This document shows positions 1 to 8,821 of a stretch of 64,000 nucleotides of DNA, one piece after another. The DNA lies in NCBI RefSeq assembly GCF_008389435.1, contig NZ_VUYS01000004.1, forward strand, positions 124,001 through 188,000, read 5' to 3'. The stretch's first letter is position 1. Every line of letters begins with the position of its first letter. Below the pieces are notes generated by a model, which was not told the DNA's origin, searched no databases, and worked only from the letters and a program-made list of their open reading frames with translations. This DNA is from Candidatus Nitrosocosmicus agrestis (GTDB taxonomy: Archaea; Thermoproteota; Nitrososphaeria; Nitrososphaerales; Nitrososphaeraceae). The position numbers were made by a program, and so were the translations under genes.

Positions 1-447
1 ATAATGCACAAATGAGGAAATGAGAAAATTACCATATTTTGTTTTTTGCATATTTGATGGTCACCAGGATAGTAAATTTAGTCATACTTCATTAATTACT
101 AACAAAATAATACACTAAAGACAATCAATTAGAAAAGAAAAGTAGTATTGCATCATCATCAGTTCAACCTAAAATTTGGATTCGCATCATAATTATTACT
201 AGGTCAACCAGATTCTCAATCCCATGGTATCGACTAATTATGTCCAACCCAATTTAAAGAAGAATTTAGATTACTTGACTATTAGATTAATGAAAATAAT
301 AATTTATTTCTACCGAATATCATATTCTACGAAGCAAACAGTTAGTATCAGACCTCAATTTTGGACATACGAAGGGAAAGACAATTTGTTACAAATTTGT
401 TGTTATAATCGTCACCATCATACAATGGAGTACTAACAAAAGACTTT

Positions 448-654
448 TTGCGGTTCTTTAGTCATCTCACAGTTTATTTTATTTTGTTCTCTTTTCTAGG
501 TACAATCCACTACCTCATATCCAGGCATATCAAGAGGATTGTTCCTTATGAAAAATGGGCATATCGTTCTCGGTCATTTTAATTCGCTTTTGCAATGCTA
601 GTTTGCTTATATCATGTATTTGCAGGTACTCCTGATCATATGGCATCGGATTAG
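448..654 (+). pseudogene. Decayed small membrane protein, one internal stop
   Basis: Reading from a possible TTG at 448 gives a continuous, protein-like translation of about 68 codons broken by a single TAA at 580-582. The first part is hydrophobic (LTVYFILFSFLG) and then basic (HIKRIVPYEKWAYRSR). After the stop the same frame continues with a second hydrophobic stretch (FAFAMLVCLYHVFAGTPDHM) to a TAG at 652. Two membrane segments joined by a basic loop fit a small integral membrane protein. I do not recognise the family. The frame was found by eye in a stretch with no annotated gene, so a chance open frame is not excluded, but the amino-acid pattern is much better than random for such AT-rich DNA. 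Confidence 0.4.
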
Positions 655-796
655 AAGTATTTTAGTATAAACAGATCAGATCAGGTCAAAAAAAAATAAT
701 ATCATTAAAATCGAATTGGTTTTGCTACCTAAACACATGTTATAGAGAACAAGTTGCTTGAATATGGCAACGTTCAATTACCAAAAGAAGGTATTT

Positions 797-1726
797 CTAC
801 CTTGGGGAAACAACCATATTATCAAATTTCACATACGCATCCTCAGTGTACATTCCAATCGAGCCAGAAGCCAACTTTGAAGACATCGTCTTATCAACAT
901 AATCTATCACAAGATTTCCATTCCAGTTTACCTTGATGTGATTACCAACCATAAAGACCTGGGCCTTATTCCAAGTATTCATCTTTAATTTGGGAGAAGA
1001 CTTTGTTACCAGGTACACTTGATCACCTTCTACGGGAACTTTGCAGCGATCACAATCTTTCTTTCCAAGCTCAATACCGTTTGGTTTTACTAATAAATAG
1101 TAATGATGAGTACCATCTACATATCTAAAGAACAGCCAACCAACTTCCCACGTATTGGCAGGAGAGTTCTTTCGTAATTGTTTTACAGTGTTTATATCAA
1201 AAGTCATTGCAAAATTGCAAAATGTATCCTTAGATTTTACAAACGCAGCATGTGTTTCAGACGGGCTAGTAGAAACTTTAGGGGACAACCAGAAATTAAC
1301 CCTAGGGAATGAAGATTCTACTCCCGAGGAACCATAACCGTTGTAAACATCCAGCCACTTTCCATTGGGCGACGTTTGTCCATCACGCAGCGAGTATAGG
1401 GGATAATCAAATTTATCAGACAAAGTCGCTTTGCAAGAGGTGCCAGAAGTGGTAGCAGCCAACTGAGCAGGTTGAGATTCAGATTCATCATCGTTTAGAT
1501 TATCAGTATCAGCAAACCAATCACTATTTAGGGAAGGTACCACAGATGGCAATTGACTCTCAATTTGATACCAAATGTCGTCATACCGTGATGATGATGT
1601 GGCTGAATAGGCACTCTGGTATGTATCTAATTGAATAATTAAGACCAATACCAAAATTGTAGCCATGATGCCAATAGAGTTAATTATTGTAAAGTGCTTA
1701 TAACTCCGTTTGATTTGTTTGAACAA
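797..1726 (-). CDS. Membrane-anchored lectin/glucanase-fold (DUF1080-like) protein
   Basis: A 309-residue protein with one N-terminal membrane segment (about residues 14-34, IMATILVLVLIIQ) after a basic start, so it is anchored and exposed outside the cell. Residues about 90-309 look like a concanavalin A-like jelly-roll domain of the DUF1080 / 3-keto-disaccharide hydrolase type: alternating beta strands, the segment WEVGWLFFRYVDGTHHYYLLVKPNGIE, and the typical end GSIGMYTEDAYVKFDNMVV. Such domains bind or cut polysaccharides; no catalytic residues can be assigned here. Residues 35-90 are a low-complexity linker. It stands alone, with about 1 kb of gene-free DNA upstream. Fold is fairly sure, enzymatic activity is not. 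Confidence 0.72.
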   Translation of the reverse strand: MFKQIKRSYKHFTIINSIGIMATILVLVLIIQLDTYQSAYSATSSSRYDDIWYQIESQLPSVVPSLNSDWFADTDNLNDDESESQPAQLAATTSGTSCKATLSDKFDYPLYSLRDGQTSPNGKWLDVYNGYGSSGVESSFPRVNFWLSPKVSTSPSETHAAFVKSKDTFCNFAMTFDINTVKQLRKNSPANTWEVGWLFFRYVDGTHHYYLLVKPNGIELGKKDCDRCKVPVEGDQVYLVTKSSPKLKMNTWNKAQVFMVGNHIKVNWNGNLVIDYVDKTMSSKLASGSIGMYTEDAYVKFDNMVVSPR

Positions 1727-2755
1727 TTGTTAAAGTTATAAAATTGATTGAATTTAGAGGAAACCCAGCTATTCTTAATAACATAAAACTTGAATCCCAT
1801 TGCATAATCATTTTCACTAAGTTAGTAAAATAGATCAATTCTGTACATAGATGGTCTAGATTAACCTTTAGAGAATCGCTCCTTTTTTAACAACTGATCG
1901 TTGTTTAAACTTGATTATTAATTTTTTAAAATAAACTATTGGGCAATAGTTGTTTAAATGCCCGATAAATGTTGGGAAGTTGTGAAGGCTTGTGAATGGA
2001 TAGTATCAGATGCATTTACGTTCATAGAAGATTAATCGTCTTTAGTTTCTACTATGACTAAATTATTAGTGATTATTATATTTTACAATAGTTGAATTTC
2101 CAAAAGCATGTCAAAAAAAATTCATCATAGATTGATAGCATATCTCTACTAATTCCACTTGGCATTATAACTTTAGTTACTTTAAAAAACTGACTTCTTT
2201 AAAATTTAGTAAATTTACAGTTTTGATATACCATATAAATTCGAAGCCCACTGAATCTAGAATATGTTATACGTTCCCATCGGAATCCTTATCCATTATA
2301 GAAGTTTTTAATTTTGTTAATAGATATATACTTACCAGAATAATTTAAAAATTTGGACTCGTAATATATCTATTACTAAACCCACAGGGCTCACCTTGTT
2401 TGGACCAAAATATGGATTATGACTAGTTGAAATATCATATTGTTTTTGAAAACCAGGCGAATAATGCACATCACTTGTGATTCAATACAGACCAACTTTC
2501 TTGAAAGATTCTTTCGCGCCGACTCTAACATATCTACAGGTTGGGTCAGTATCATATAGAATACTTTGCAATTAAATTATAATTATTATGTAGGAATAAA
2601 AGGATTGATCCTATCCAATAAAATGACAATGAAAAAGAGTATTTAGGATCTATTACGCCTCAAACCCGTATCTTTGAATCTCTTCAGAAATCTGCTACTT
2701 TCTATATCTAAATAGGTAGAAGGGATAACCCAAAGTATTATTTACTTAATTACGG
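1727..2755. other. Gene-free stretch
   Basis: About 1 kb of AT-rich DNA with stops in all frames. I see no RNA gene, repeat or clear coding remnant. The promoter of the leftward membrane-anchored lectin-fold gene must lie at its left end. Confidence 0.5.
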
Positions 2756-3103
2756 CTATTTCCAATACCAAATTAGAAAAGTTCTGTCCCTATTTTTGTT
2801 AACTCGGTCCTTATAGATTTCTTTTGAATTACTAAGAAATGAATGTTTATCCGTAGCACTGTCATCAAATACAGTTATTCCGCTGCTATCAAAACTTTCA
2901 TCCATAAGATAGTTACCAATAGTATAAAAAGCATACGTTGCCGTTTCATTATCCTTTTGCTTCATCCATAAAACTATTCTATCATTTAGATGATAGACAT
3001 TAAAGAGCCATCTAGACTCAGAGGTGGCTAAATTTATAGAAAAGACGGAATTCTACCTAACTAACTCAACATAGAAATCAAGTTGTTTTTGATTTGATTT
3101 CAT
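2756..3103 (-). pseudogene. Hypothetical protein gene with internal amber stop
   Basis: The frame starts at ATG (3103-3101) and reads MKSNQKQLDFYVELVR, hits TAG at 3053-3055 (codon 17), then continues for about 98 more codons with good protein character (SRWLFNVYHLNDRIVLWMKQ, then TYAFYTIGNYLMDESFD) to a stop at 2756. The downstream part also contains an ATG at 2965, but the coding pattern clearly begins upstream of it, so a 69-residue protein starting there would be a truncation. Function unknown; the strand pattern suggests a small alpha/beta domain. Read as a nonsense-inactivated gene; a sequencing error at one base would also explain it. Confidence 0.45.
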
Positions 3104-3178
3104 ATAGTTTATTTGCTTTTACTAATATAGATATAGGATCATGAGGAGCGACGTCGTTGTTCGTATACAGGGCTTTTG

Positions 3179-3707
3179 TTATCCTTTCTCTTTATTTGCA
3201 TTCATACTATTATGGCCATCATTATAGGAATCAATAGCCAAGTGATTACAATCATAGCAACGAGTAATCATTACAATAAAAATAGATTCATCCTACTTGC
3301 TTAAACAATCACTAAATTCTCTCCATTCTTTAAGTGGTGCTAAAAAATAACACTTATTGCTTATTTGGTCATTGGCAGGAGTTACACAATTACTCAAATT
3401 TTTCGATTTATCTTGGACCACTACATTGGAACTTTTGCTAATAGTTGTTGTGCAGGAGGTTTAAACGACAACTCATTATTCTGTTTGAAACTTTGAAAAA
3501 GACGCTTAATAAGATTGGTTCTGTGATTATAGATTTTGATAAATGAGATAAGGAATAACAATATAATTTGTGGATAGGAAATAATTTATTCAAATATTCT
3601 TTATCCTGCCTGTATGACAAGTTCTCTTTAAATGTTCTCCGTTCTAATATCTCTATATTTATTAACATTCTAGAATAAGGAATAGATCTACTCATTAAAG
3701 CACACAC
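3179..3707 (-). pseudogene. Decayed hypothetical gene downstream of the RadA-like gene
   Basis: The start (MCALMSRSIPYSRMLINIEI) overlaps the end of the upstream RadA-like gene by 13 bases, which suggests a former operon. The first frame holds to about 3540, then the protein-like reading moves to another frame (NHRTNLIKRLFQSFKQNNEL), shifts again near 3450, and continues as VQDKSKNLSNCVTPANDQI and CYFLAPLKEWREFSDCLSK, followed by an in-frame TAG and then DESIFIVMITRCYDCNHLAID to a stop at 3179. So at least two frameshifts and one nonsense codon. The cysteines near the end (RCYDCNH) might have bound metal. Family not recognised. Confidence 0.45.
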
Positions 3708-4666
3708 AAATTCATTAAATCCAGATCGTTGTAAGATGATGTATAGAGTTCATTATCACCTGTAAATAAACTCTTTTTGGAACCATAAATAACAGGGTGT
3801 TTGATGGTTGTTGATGATACAATTTTCTTGGACTTAATTTTTAATAGAATTTCTTTTCTCCTTACCTGTAGTTTGTCTAAATCCTTTCTATTTTTTTTAC
3901 TCTTGCTAACAAAATTTACTACATCCACCTCAACATAATTACTAAATTTGTAAAAGATGGAACTATCAATAATATTGGTTCTATTATTACATGTTAATAT
4001 TACAAAATAATTATCCGAAAGATTGATCAATACATCGATCACTTCATTTACTAATTTTTCGTTATTTTGAAAATCTCTTTCAGTTCTAAAACTGCTGTTA
4101 TCATTCTTTGATACAATACTTTGACTAGAAGATTCAATTAATGTGTTTAGCAGATCTAAAATAATTATTTGAATTTTGCAATCACTATCGCATTGATAGA
4201 TAAACTTGGGAATTTCATTTATTACTATATTTAACATTTGATAAAAGGTAAATGCTCTTAGAACCACTATTTGTTTAAGAAATTCTTTAATATCTATTTC
4301 TTCATTTGACCACGTTTTAACTAGGTCCAAATATATATAGCCCAAATTGTTACCATTACCTGCATCTATCAATATTGTCACTTTCTTTTTTGGTAGTATA
4401 TTATTGTCACATGTAACATCTTCACCGTTTAAGTGATATGCAATACATGTGTTTGTAATTACGGAATATAGATAACTGTCAGAAATATTAGAAGACGAAT
4501 TATTTATAATACAAATATTCTTTTTATCCTCAAAGAATAAATGTCTATCAATTTCAGGTATGTTAAATAGTCGTCTGTTTCTTTCACTAAATTCATCAAA
4601 GGCATTAAAAAAAATCTTGGAATTCTGTAATTCTTTTTTTATTGAGTTTGTAGAAAGTAAGTGCAT
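3695..4666 (-). CDS. RadA/RecA-fold paralogue lacking a Walker A motif
   Basis: A 323-residue protein. The order of landmarks follows the RecA/RadA core: a strand-loop at residues 95-115 (VTILIDAGNGNNLGYIYLDL) where the Walker A loop should be but with no GxxxxGK[ST]; then LRAFTFYQMLNIV at 136-148, which matches the RadA region around 'RAFNxxHQ'; a Walker B-like strand IQIIILDLL at 166-173 with Asp171; and a late strand YFVILTCNN where RadA has 'VxxTNQV'. Without the P-loop lysine it probably cannot hydrolyse ATP, so a structural or regulatory role in recombination, or early decay, are both possible. The downstream gene is already broken. Identification rests on motif order alone. Confidence 0.5.
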   Translation of the reverse strand: MHLLSTNSIKKELQNSKIFFNAFDEFSERNRRLFNIPEIDRHLFFEDKKNICIINNSSSNISDSYLYSVITNTCIAYHLNGEDVTCDNNILPKKKVTILIDAGNGNNLGYIYLDLVKTWSNEEIDIKEFLKQIVVLRAFTFYQMLNIVINEIPKFIYQCDSDCKIQIIILDLLNTLIESSSQSIVSKNDNSSFRTERDFQNNEKLVNEVIDVLINLSDNYFVILTCNNRTNIIDSSIFYKFSNYVEVDVVNFVSKSKKNRKDLDKLQVRRKEILLKIKSKKIVSSTTIKHPVIYGSKKSLFTGDNELYTSSYNDLDLMNLCVL

Positions 4667-4829
4667 TTATCAATCACCCTGTCGCAGTAGGTAGTTATAC
4701 AATGATTTGATAATTCTCTTGTGTCCTCACTTTTTTACTAGTTGATTTTATTCTAAACCATTGCTTTCTAGCACTAAAATTAATCAAATTAATACATGTT
4801 CTACCCATTATAAACCATTGAATAACATG

Positions 4830-4838
4830 TTATATAAG
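4830..4838 (+). promoter_or_regulatory. TATA box of the 4919 gene
   Basis: TTATATAAG fits the archaeal TATA consensus. Initiation about 26 nt downstream would fall near 4860, giving a leader of roughly 35 to 60 nt depending on the start codon. Confidence 0.45.
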
Positions 4839-4918
4839 TATACTGTATTTTACTAAGGTAATTTAGGCTCACCCTAATCTTAAATAGTGTGATCATGTAT
4901 TATGAAGTAGAACTATCA

Positions 4919-5389
4919 ATGCCATTAGCAAAAGGAGCACAAAATATAACTATAAGAGCTGAAGTTTTTGCAAGGTTAAAACAAAAGTTAATAGAAAAAC
5001 AACAGCGCAATGCACTAGACGAAAATAAGAAAATAGGTAGTTTTGTTAATGATTTATTAATAGACGTTTTAGAAAAAGATAAATTCTTATCTGTAATGAT
5101 GCCCTATTATTCTCCAATAGGAATTCACGATAATACTTTATTTATTAAGGATGAAAGGAATAAGAAAGTTGCTGAAATATATCTGAAGGATCATACGCTA
5201 TATTGTGACCTTGACCAAACACAGGATTGTGAACATATTCATTTTGCATATGCAATTCCTGAAGTCGCTAAACTCAATATTCCATCTACAAAAGAAAAAG
5301 CAACAGAAGATGATCTAGAATTAGAAGGTCAAAAAGTAAAAAAAGCTACCGATAAAAAAAGGAGATCGCGTCCTATTTTTCATAAATGA
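4919..5389 (+). CDS. Small putative zinc-binding protein of a thaumarchaeal family
   Basis: About 156 residues if started at the ATG at 4919 (MPLAKGAQNITIRAEVF); GTG at 4889 and ATG at 4895 are alternatives in the same frame. The N-terminal half (AQNITIRAEVFARLKQKLIE, then IGSFVNDLLIDVLEKD) has the strand-helix-helix look of a ribbon-helix-helix DNA-binding unit. The second half has C-x7-C-x-H-[IV]-x-FA (Cys-Asp-Leu...Cys-Glu-His-Ile-His-Phe-Ala), the same spacing as in the small protein at 16025-16333, and resembles a SWIM-like zinc knuckle. The tail is Lys/Arg rich. It probably binds nucleic acid. It ends 35 nt before the DUF72 gene and may be co-transcribed with it. Function is not known. 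Confidence 0.6.
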   Translation: MPLAKGAQNITIRAEVFARLKQKLIEKQQRNALDENKKIGSFVNDLLIDVLEKDKFLSVMMPYYSPIGIHDNTLFIKDERNKKVAEIYLKDHTLYCDLDQTQDCEHIHFAYAIPEVAKLNIPSTKEKATEDDLELEGQKVKKATDKKRRSRPIFHK

Positions 5390-5424
5390 ATTCAGTAATT
5401 TAGTGATTGAAAGTCCGATTAGTA

Positions 5425-6306
5425 ATGACTTCTCAATTATACATAGGCTGTTCAGGCTGGAACTATGGAGATTCGGCTGAAAAAGGGGGATGGTTAAATG
5501 TATTTTATCCAGATAGGAAAACTCGAAAACTCAATTACTATTCACAATTTTTTAACACAGTTGAAATGGATGCCACTTTTTATAATAAATTTTATCAGCA
5601 CATGAATCAAGGTTTATTCATTGGAATAGTAAAGACAACACCTAGTGACTTTAAAGTTTCGGTTAAGGTTCCTGAAATAATTACTCATGACAAGAGACTA
5701 GACGTGAACAAAGGTGTCATGGTTGATTTAAAGACATTCCTTGATAAAATATCACCTTTAAAAAATTCTAACAAGCTAGGAACCATAATCATCCAATTAC
5801 CCCCTAGTTTTGCTATCACAGATTCACAATATTTAGAGGATTTTCTCAGAGTATTAAGGAAAGACTCTGAAATACCAAATGACATCAAGTTTGCCGTTGA
5901 ATTTAGAAACAAGTCATGGGATACAGAAGGTGCATTAGAACTACTTCAACATTATGACATAGTCTCAGTACTTACAGATTCTCCTGCGAAAGAAAATTTA
6001 GAGTTTCTATCTAATGAAGACAATATAACTTCAAAGTCTACCGGAGTAGTGATTCGAATGCATGGCAGAAATACAACTCAGGGTCACTATTGGTATAATT
6101 ATCTTTATTCCAAAGAAGAACTGAATACATGGGTTAAAAAGGTTAAGAAAATAAAGGAAAATACAGACACGGTATTTGTCTATTTTAATAATCACTATGG
6201 CGGAAAAGCCATAGTAAACGCCTTACAATTTAAAGAAATGTTGAATGAAAATTCCTTACCGGAAAATGAGAAAAGAGTATTAGAAAGTGCCAAAAAATAT
6301 TTTTAA
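5425..6306 (+). CDS. DUF72 (YecE-like) family protein
   Basis: The start at ATG 5425 (MTSQLYIGCSGWNYGD) is preferred over the GTG-type start at 5407 because family members begin a few residues before the IGxSGW motif. The family signature is complete: YIGCSGWNY near the N-terminus, the FNTVEMDATFYNKFY block, FKVSVKVPEIITHDKRL, LGTIIIQLPPSF, VAVEFRN-type strand (FAVEFRNKSWD) and the late VYFNNHYGGKAIVNA block. DUF72 proteins form a TIM-like barrel; their reaction is not established. Length of about 293 residues is normal for the family. It follows the small zinc-binding protein gene on the same strand. Confidence 0.9.
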   Translation: MTSQLYIGCSGWNYGDSAEKGGWLNVFYPDRKTRKLNYYSQFFNTVEMDATFYNKFYQHMNQGLFIGIVKTTPSDFKVSVKVPEIITHDKRLDVNKGVMVDLKTFLDKISPLKNSNKLGTIIIQLPPSFAITDSQYLEDFLRVLRKDSEIPNDIKFAVEFRNKSWDTEGALELLQHYDIVSVLTDSPAKENLEFLSNEDNITSKSTGVVIRMHGRNTTQGHYWYNYLYSKEELNTWVKKVKKIKENTDTVFVYFNNHYGGKAIVNALQFKEMLNENSLPENEKRVLESAKKYF

Positions 6307-6734
6307 CGATATGTTTTCAGATAATTTACAAACATTATTTGAAGATTAAGAAATAAAAAAGCTATATGAAGCAACCGAGTAGCAATATAATTCAAGACTT
6401 CGGTCTTTGGATGATGCTGAGACTATTGGTGCGAGATTACTTAACTAGTCTTTTGCGCCTGGCTCCATAGGTTGTCTCAAAGACTTCATGTCCACAAGTG
6501 TTATTGTTCTTTCACTCTTTACTATTTTGCTTATTATTTGCTTGAGATCCTATTACTGCACAACTTACTTGCTTTATGACTAAAATAAGCAGCCTCATTT
6601 TAAGAAGAGACAAATAAATTCAACTTGATAAATTTTGAGGTTAGAAATAGGTAACAATTACGAATTAAAACATGAAATCATTTAATTGCATCATCATGAT
6701 ATTTTTATTCTTTTATGTATATGTTCCATCGTAA
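6307..6734. other. Intergenic, UUCG hairpin and possible coding remnant
   Basis: A short hairpin with five base pairs closed by a TTCG tetraloop (AAGAC-TTCG-GTCTT) lies at 6394-6407. On the plus strand the translation around 6390-6560 is weakly protein-like (RSLDDAETIGARLL, then a hydrophobic run) with several stops, so the hairpin could be a chance feature of a decayed gene rather than an RNA. Confidence 0.3.
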
Positions 6735-7718
6735 ATGGATATGTATACCTTAAATCAGATTAAGGAGTCACGTCAGTATTATCCAATAACAACCGAAATC
6801 ATTCATGGTTGGGACCAAATAGTAGAGATCAGCTTAAATGCAGTGGAAATCTGTGAAAAGGGTTTTGATAGTGTATGGGATTCCCAATTTATGGCATTTC
6901 TTCTCAATAACTTTAAGTAGGGATTTTCTATCGGAAGAAAAAGAATGAAAACTAGAGGAATCAAATCAAGATTTGTAATAGAATTTACACAAGAAAATAT
7001 TGATACATTCGATCTGCATGATTTAGGTGAATTCAGGCATTTAGACAGCATCAGAGGAAATTTTGGAATAATGGATAACAGGTGTTATATGATGTACATA
7101 TTATTTACAGATTATCAACCTCCTACTCAAGGAGTATTTAGTAATTTCAAACCTCTAGTAGAAAAACAACAAAAGATCTTTGAACAACTTTGGAGTTTTG
7201 GAATATCGCTTCCGTCCAGGATTAAAGAACTAGAACATCAAAGTGACAATTTTATTATCACAAATCCTGATGAAATAGAAAGCGAAATTATTTATATGAT
7301 AGAACAAAGTAGAAAGGAAGTACTTGTATTTTCATCCATAAAGGTTTTGAACCAGGTATTAGCAAAAGGTAAGATCACGTTCCTTACAAGGTTAACTCAT
7401 TTAATAAAGAAAGATGTTCGCATTCGATTCTTGGTGGATTATTTTGATGAACAATGGATAAAGGCCATCGATTCGGTGAATAAAATAACTAAAAACAACC
7501 ATATTCAGTTAGGATATGTTAAGGGACTATTAGGTAAATTTGACGAAACAATAATAATAAGCGATAACAAGAGTATGATTCAAATAAAACCCGCTAACAA
7601 TAGAGGTCGATTAGAAGGAACATACTCAGAAGAGAAACATCAAATATTTGTTCAGGAGATTATGTTTGAAAAGTACTGGAATGAAGTTCAAAGTTTGTCA
7701 GGCATAACAAACCCCTAA
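6735..7718 (+). pseudogene. Sensor-domain protein gene split by an amber stop
   Basis: ATG 6735 begins a 61-codon frame that stops at TAG 6918-6920; the next long frame (from ATG 6945 to 7718, 257 codons) is in the same frame, so one codon separates them. The combined product matches the extracytoplasmic/regulatory sensor module often found before histidine kinases in Nitrososphaera-type genomes: a short N-terminal helical part, then the conserved block RGIKSRFVIEFTQENI, GEFRHLDSIRGNFGIMD, a linker FKPLVEKQQKIFEQLWSFG, and a C-terminal PLD/TrmB-like alpha/beta domain. The stop falls just before the RGIK block, in a conserved helix. No kinase domain follows; the gene ends naturally at 7718. 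Confidence 0.7.
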
Positions 7719-8051
7719 CTTTTGAATTGCTCTTTATTATATTGCAAGTTTTCTCTAAGGTAAATTATTACACCCTAGATCATCTTGGACTTTTCCAACT
7801 TTAGCAACAGGTGAAATTCGTTTCTCTTTGCCTTTGTATCGTTCAAAGGCACAGGTATTTGGGCTTTCCAGTTAAAATCAGAAGTAATATTTTTGTCATA
7901 TCAATACTTTTTCAGACTAATATTTTAATTTCATAATTATATGCCATATAAGTCATCATTGAAAATACATGATCGCAATATCTTCCATTATATGCAAGTT
8001 TAGCAAAATTCTGCCTACAAAAACAACCACATAAAAAAATAAAACTACACT

Positions 8052-8082
8052 AAAATTTGATCAGCAAAAAAAATCAAATTTT
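8052..8082 (-). terminator. Hairpin terminator after the aquaporin gene
   Basis: Perfect 10-bp arms AAAATTTGAT (8052-8061) and ATCAAATTTT (8073-8082) with an 11-nt loop, 23 nt past the aquaporin stop codon. On the minus strand it is followed by a T-rich run, as expected for transcript release. Confidence 0.6.
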
Positions 8083-8104
8083 ATATCAAAAGATTCATGT
8101 TAAA

Positions 8105-8821
8105 CTATTTTGGTGGGAGTCTTTCTTCCTCTTGTTCTTCTTTAGTATGTACTGTTTTATAAACTCCAGCAGCTATCAATCCCCCTAATATTGGAGCCAC
8201 CCAATAAATCCAATGATAGCTAAAATTGAACATAATTAATGCGGGACCAAAAGACCGGGCAGGATTTAATGAGCCTCCAGTAATTGCACCCCCAAACATC
8301 ACATTTAGTCCCAGTGTGAAGCCTATTGCAAGTCCTGCCAGTGGCACTATCCTAACGTTCTTTGAAGTAGTTGTTGTCAGTACTACATACACTAAGGTAA
8401 AAGTCATGACTGTTTCTAGTATAAGAGCTCTTATCACATTATCTTGCGCAGGTAATGTCACACTAGCAGACATTTCGGAGCCAAATATAGAATATACTAC
8501 AGCTGCAGCAATTACTGCCCCTATAATCTGAGCAATTATATAAGTAACAGATTCCCTACCTGTTATTTTCTTGGCCACTAATAATCCAATGGTAACCGCA
8601 GGATTAACCTGCGCACCGGATCGATATCCTATTGCATATACAATTGCTGTTAAGACAAGGGCATGTACCAACCCTATACCTATTACTCCCAACTGACCAC
8701 TATCAGAATAAACCGTCGCAGCAGATGCAATTGCATAAACCAAAATAAATGTACCTATAATTTCAATTAAAAACTTGTTTCTCAAAGATGGTTGGAATAT
8801 TGTATGGGCATCTTTCGACAT
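8105..8821 (-). CDS. Aquaporin / MIP-family channel
   Basis: A 238-residue membrane channel with six predicted transmembrane helices and two half-helix loops. Both signature motifs are present: SGAQVNPAVT (NPA at 73-75) and GGSLNPARSFGP (NPA at 186-188, followed by the selectivity-filter Arg189). N-terminal AEF-type signature is FLIEIIGTFILVYA. It passes water, possibly small neutral solutes; ammonia or CO2 cannot be judged from sequence. The length is typical. It is monocistronic, with a hairpin terminator downstream and about 2 kb of gene-free DNA upstream. The C-terminal tail is charged (KEEQEEERLPPK). Confidence 0.93.
   Translation of the reverse strand: MSKDAHTIFQPSLRNKFLIEIIGTFILVYAIASAATVYSDSGQLGVIGIGLVHALVLTAIVYAIGYRSGAQVNPAVTIGLLVAKKITGRESVTYIIAQIIGAVIAAAVVYSIFGSEMSASVTLPAQDNVIRALILETVMTFTLVYVVLTTTTSKNVRIVPLAGLAIGFTLGLNVMFGGAITGGSLNPARSFGPALIMFNFSYHWIYWVAPILGGLIAAGVYKTVHTKEEQEEERLPPK

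Noticed and set aside
224-436. Open frame of 70 codons on the plus strand
   Set aside because: Low protein character, no promoter or ribosome site; overlaps the start of a better remnant frame.
6735-7718. Amber codon read as pyrrolysine or other recoding
   Set aside because: Interrupted genes in this window use TAG, TGA and TAA alike and often have frameshifts too; no pyl genes or specific signal seen.
8226-8531. Plus-strand frame opposite the aquaporin gene
   Set aside because: Antisense shadow of a clear gene.
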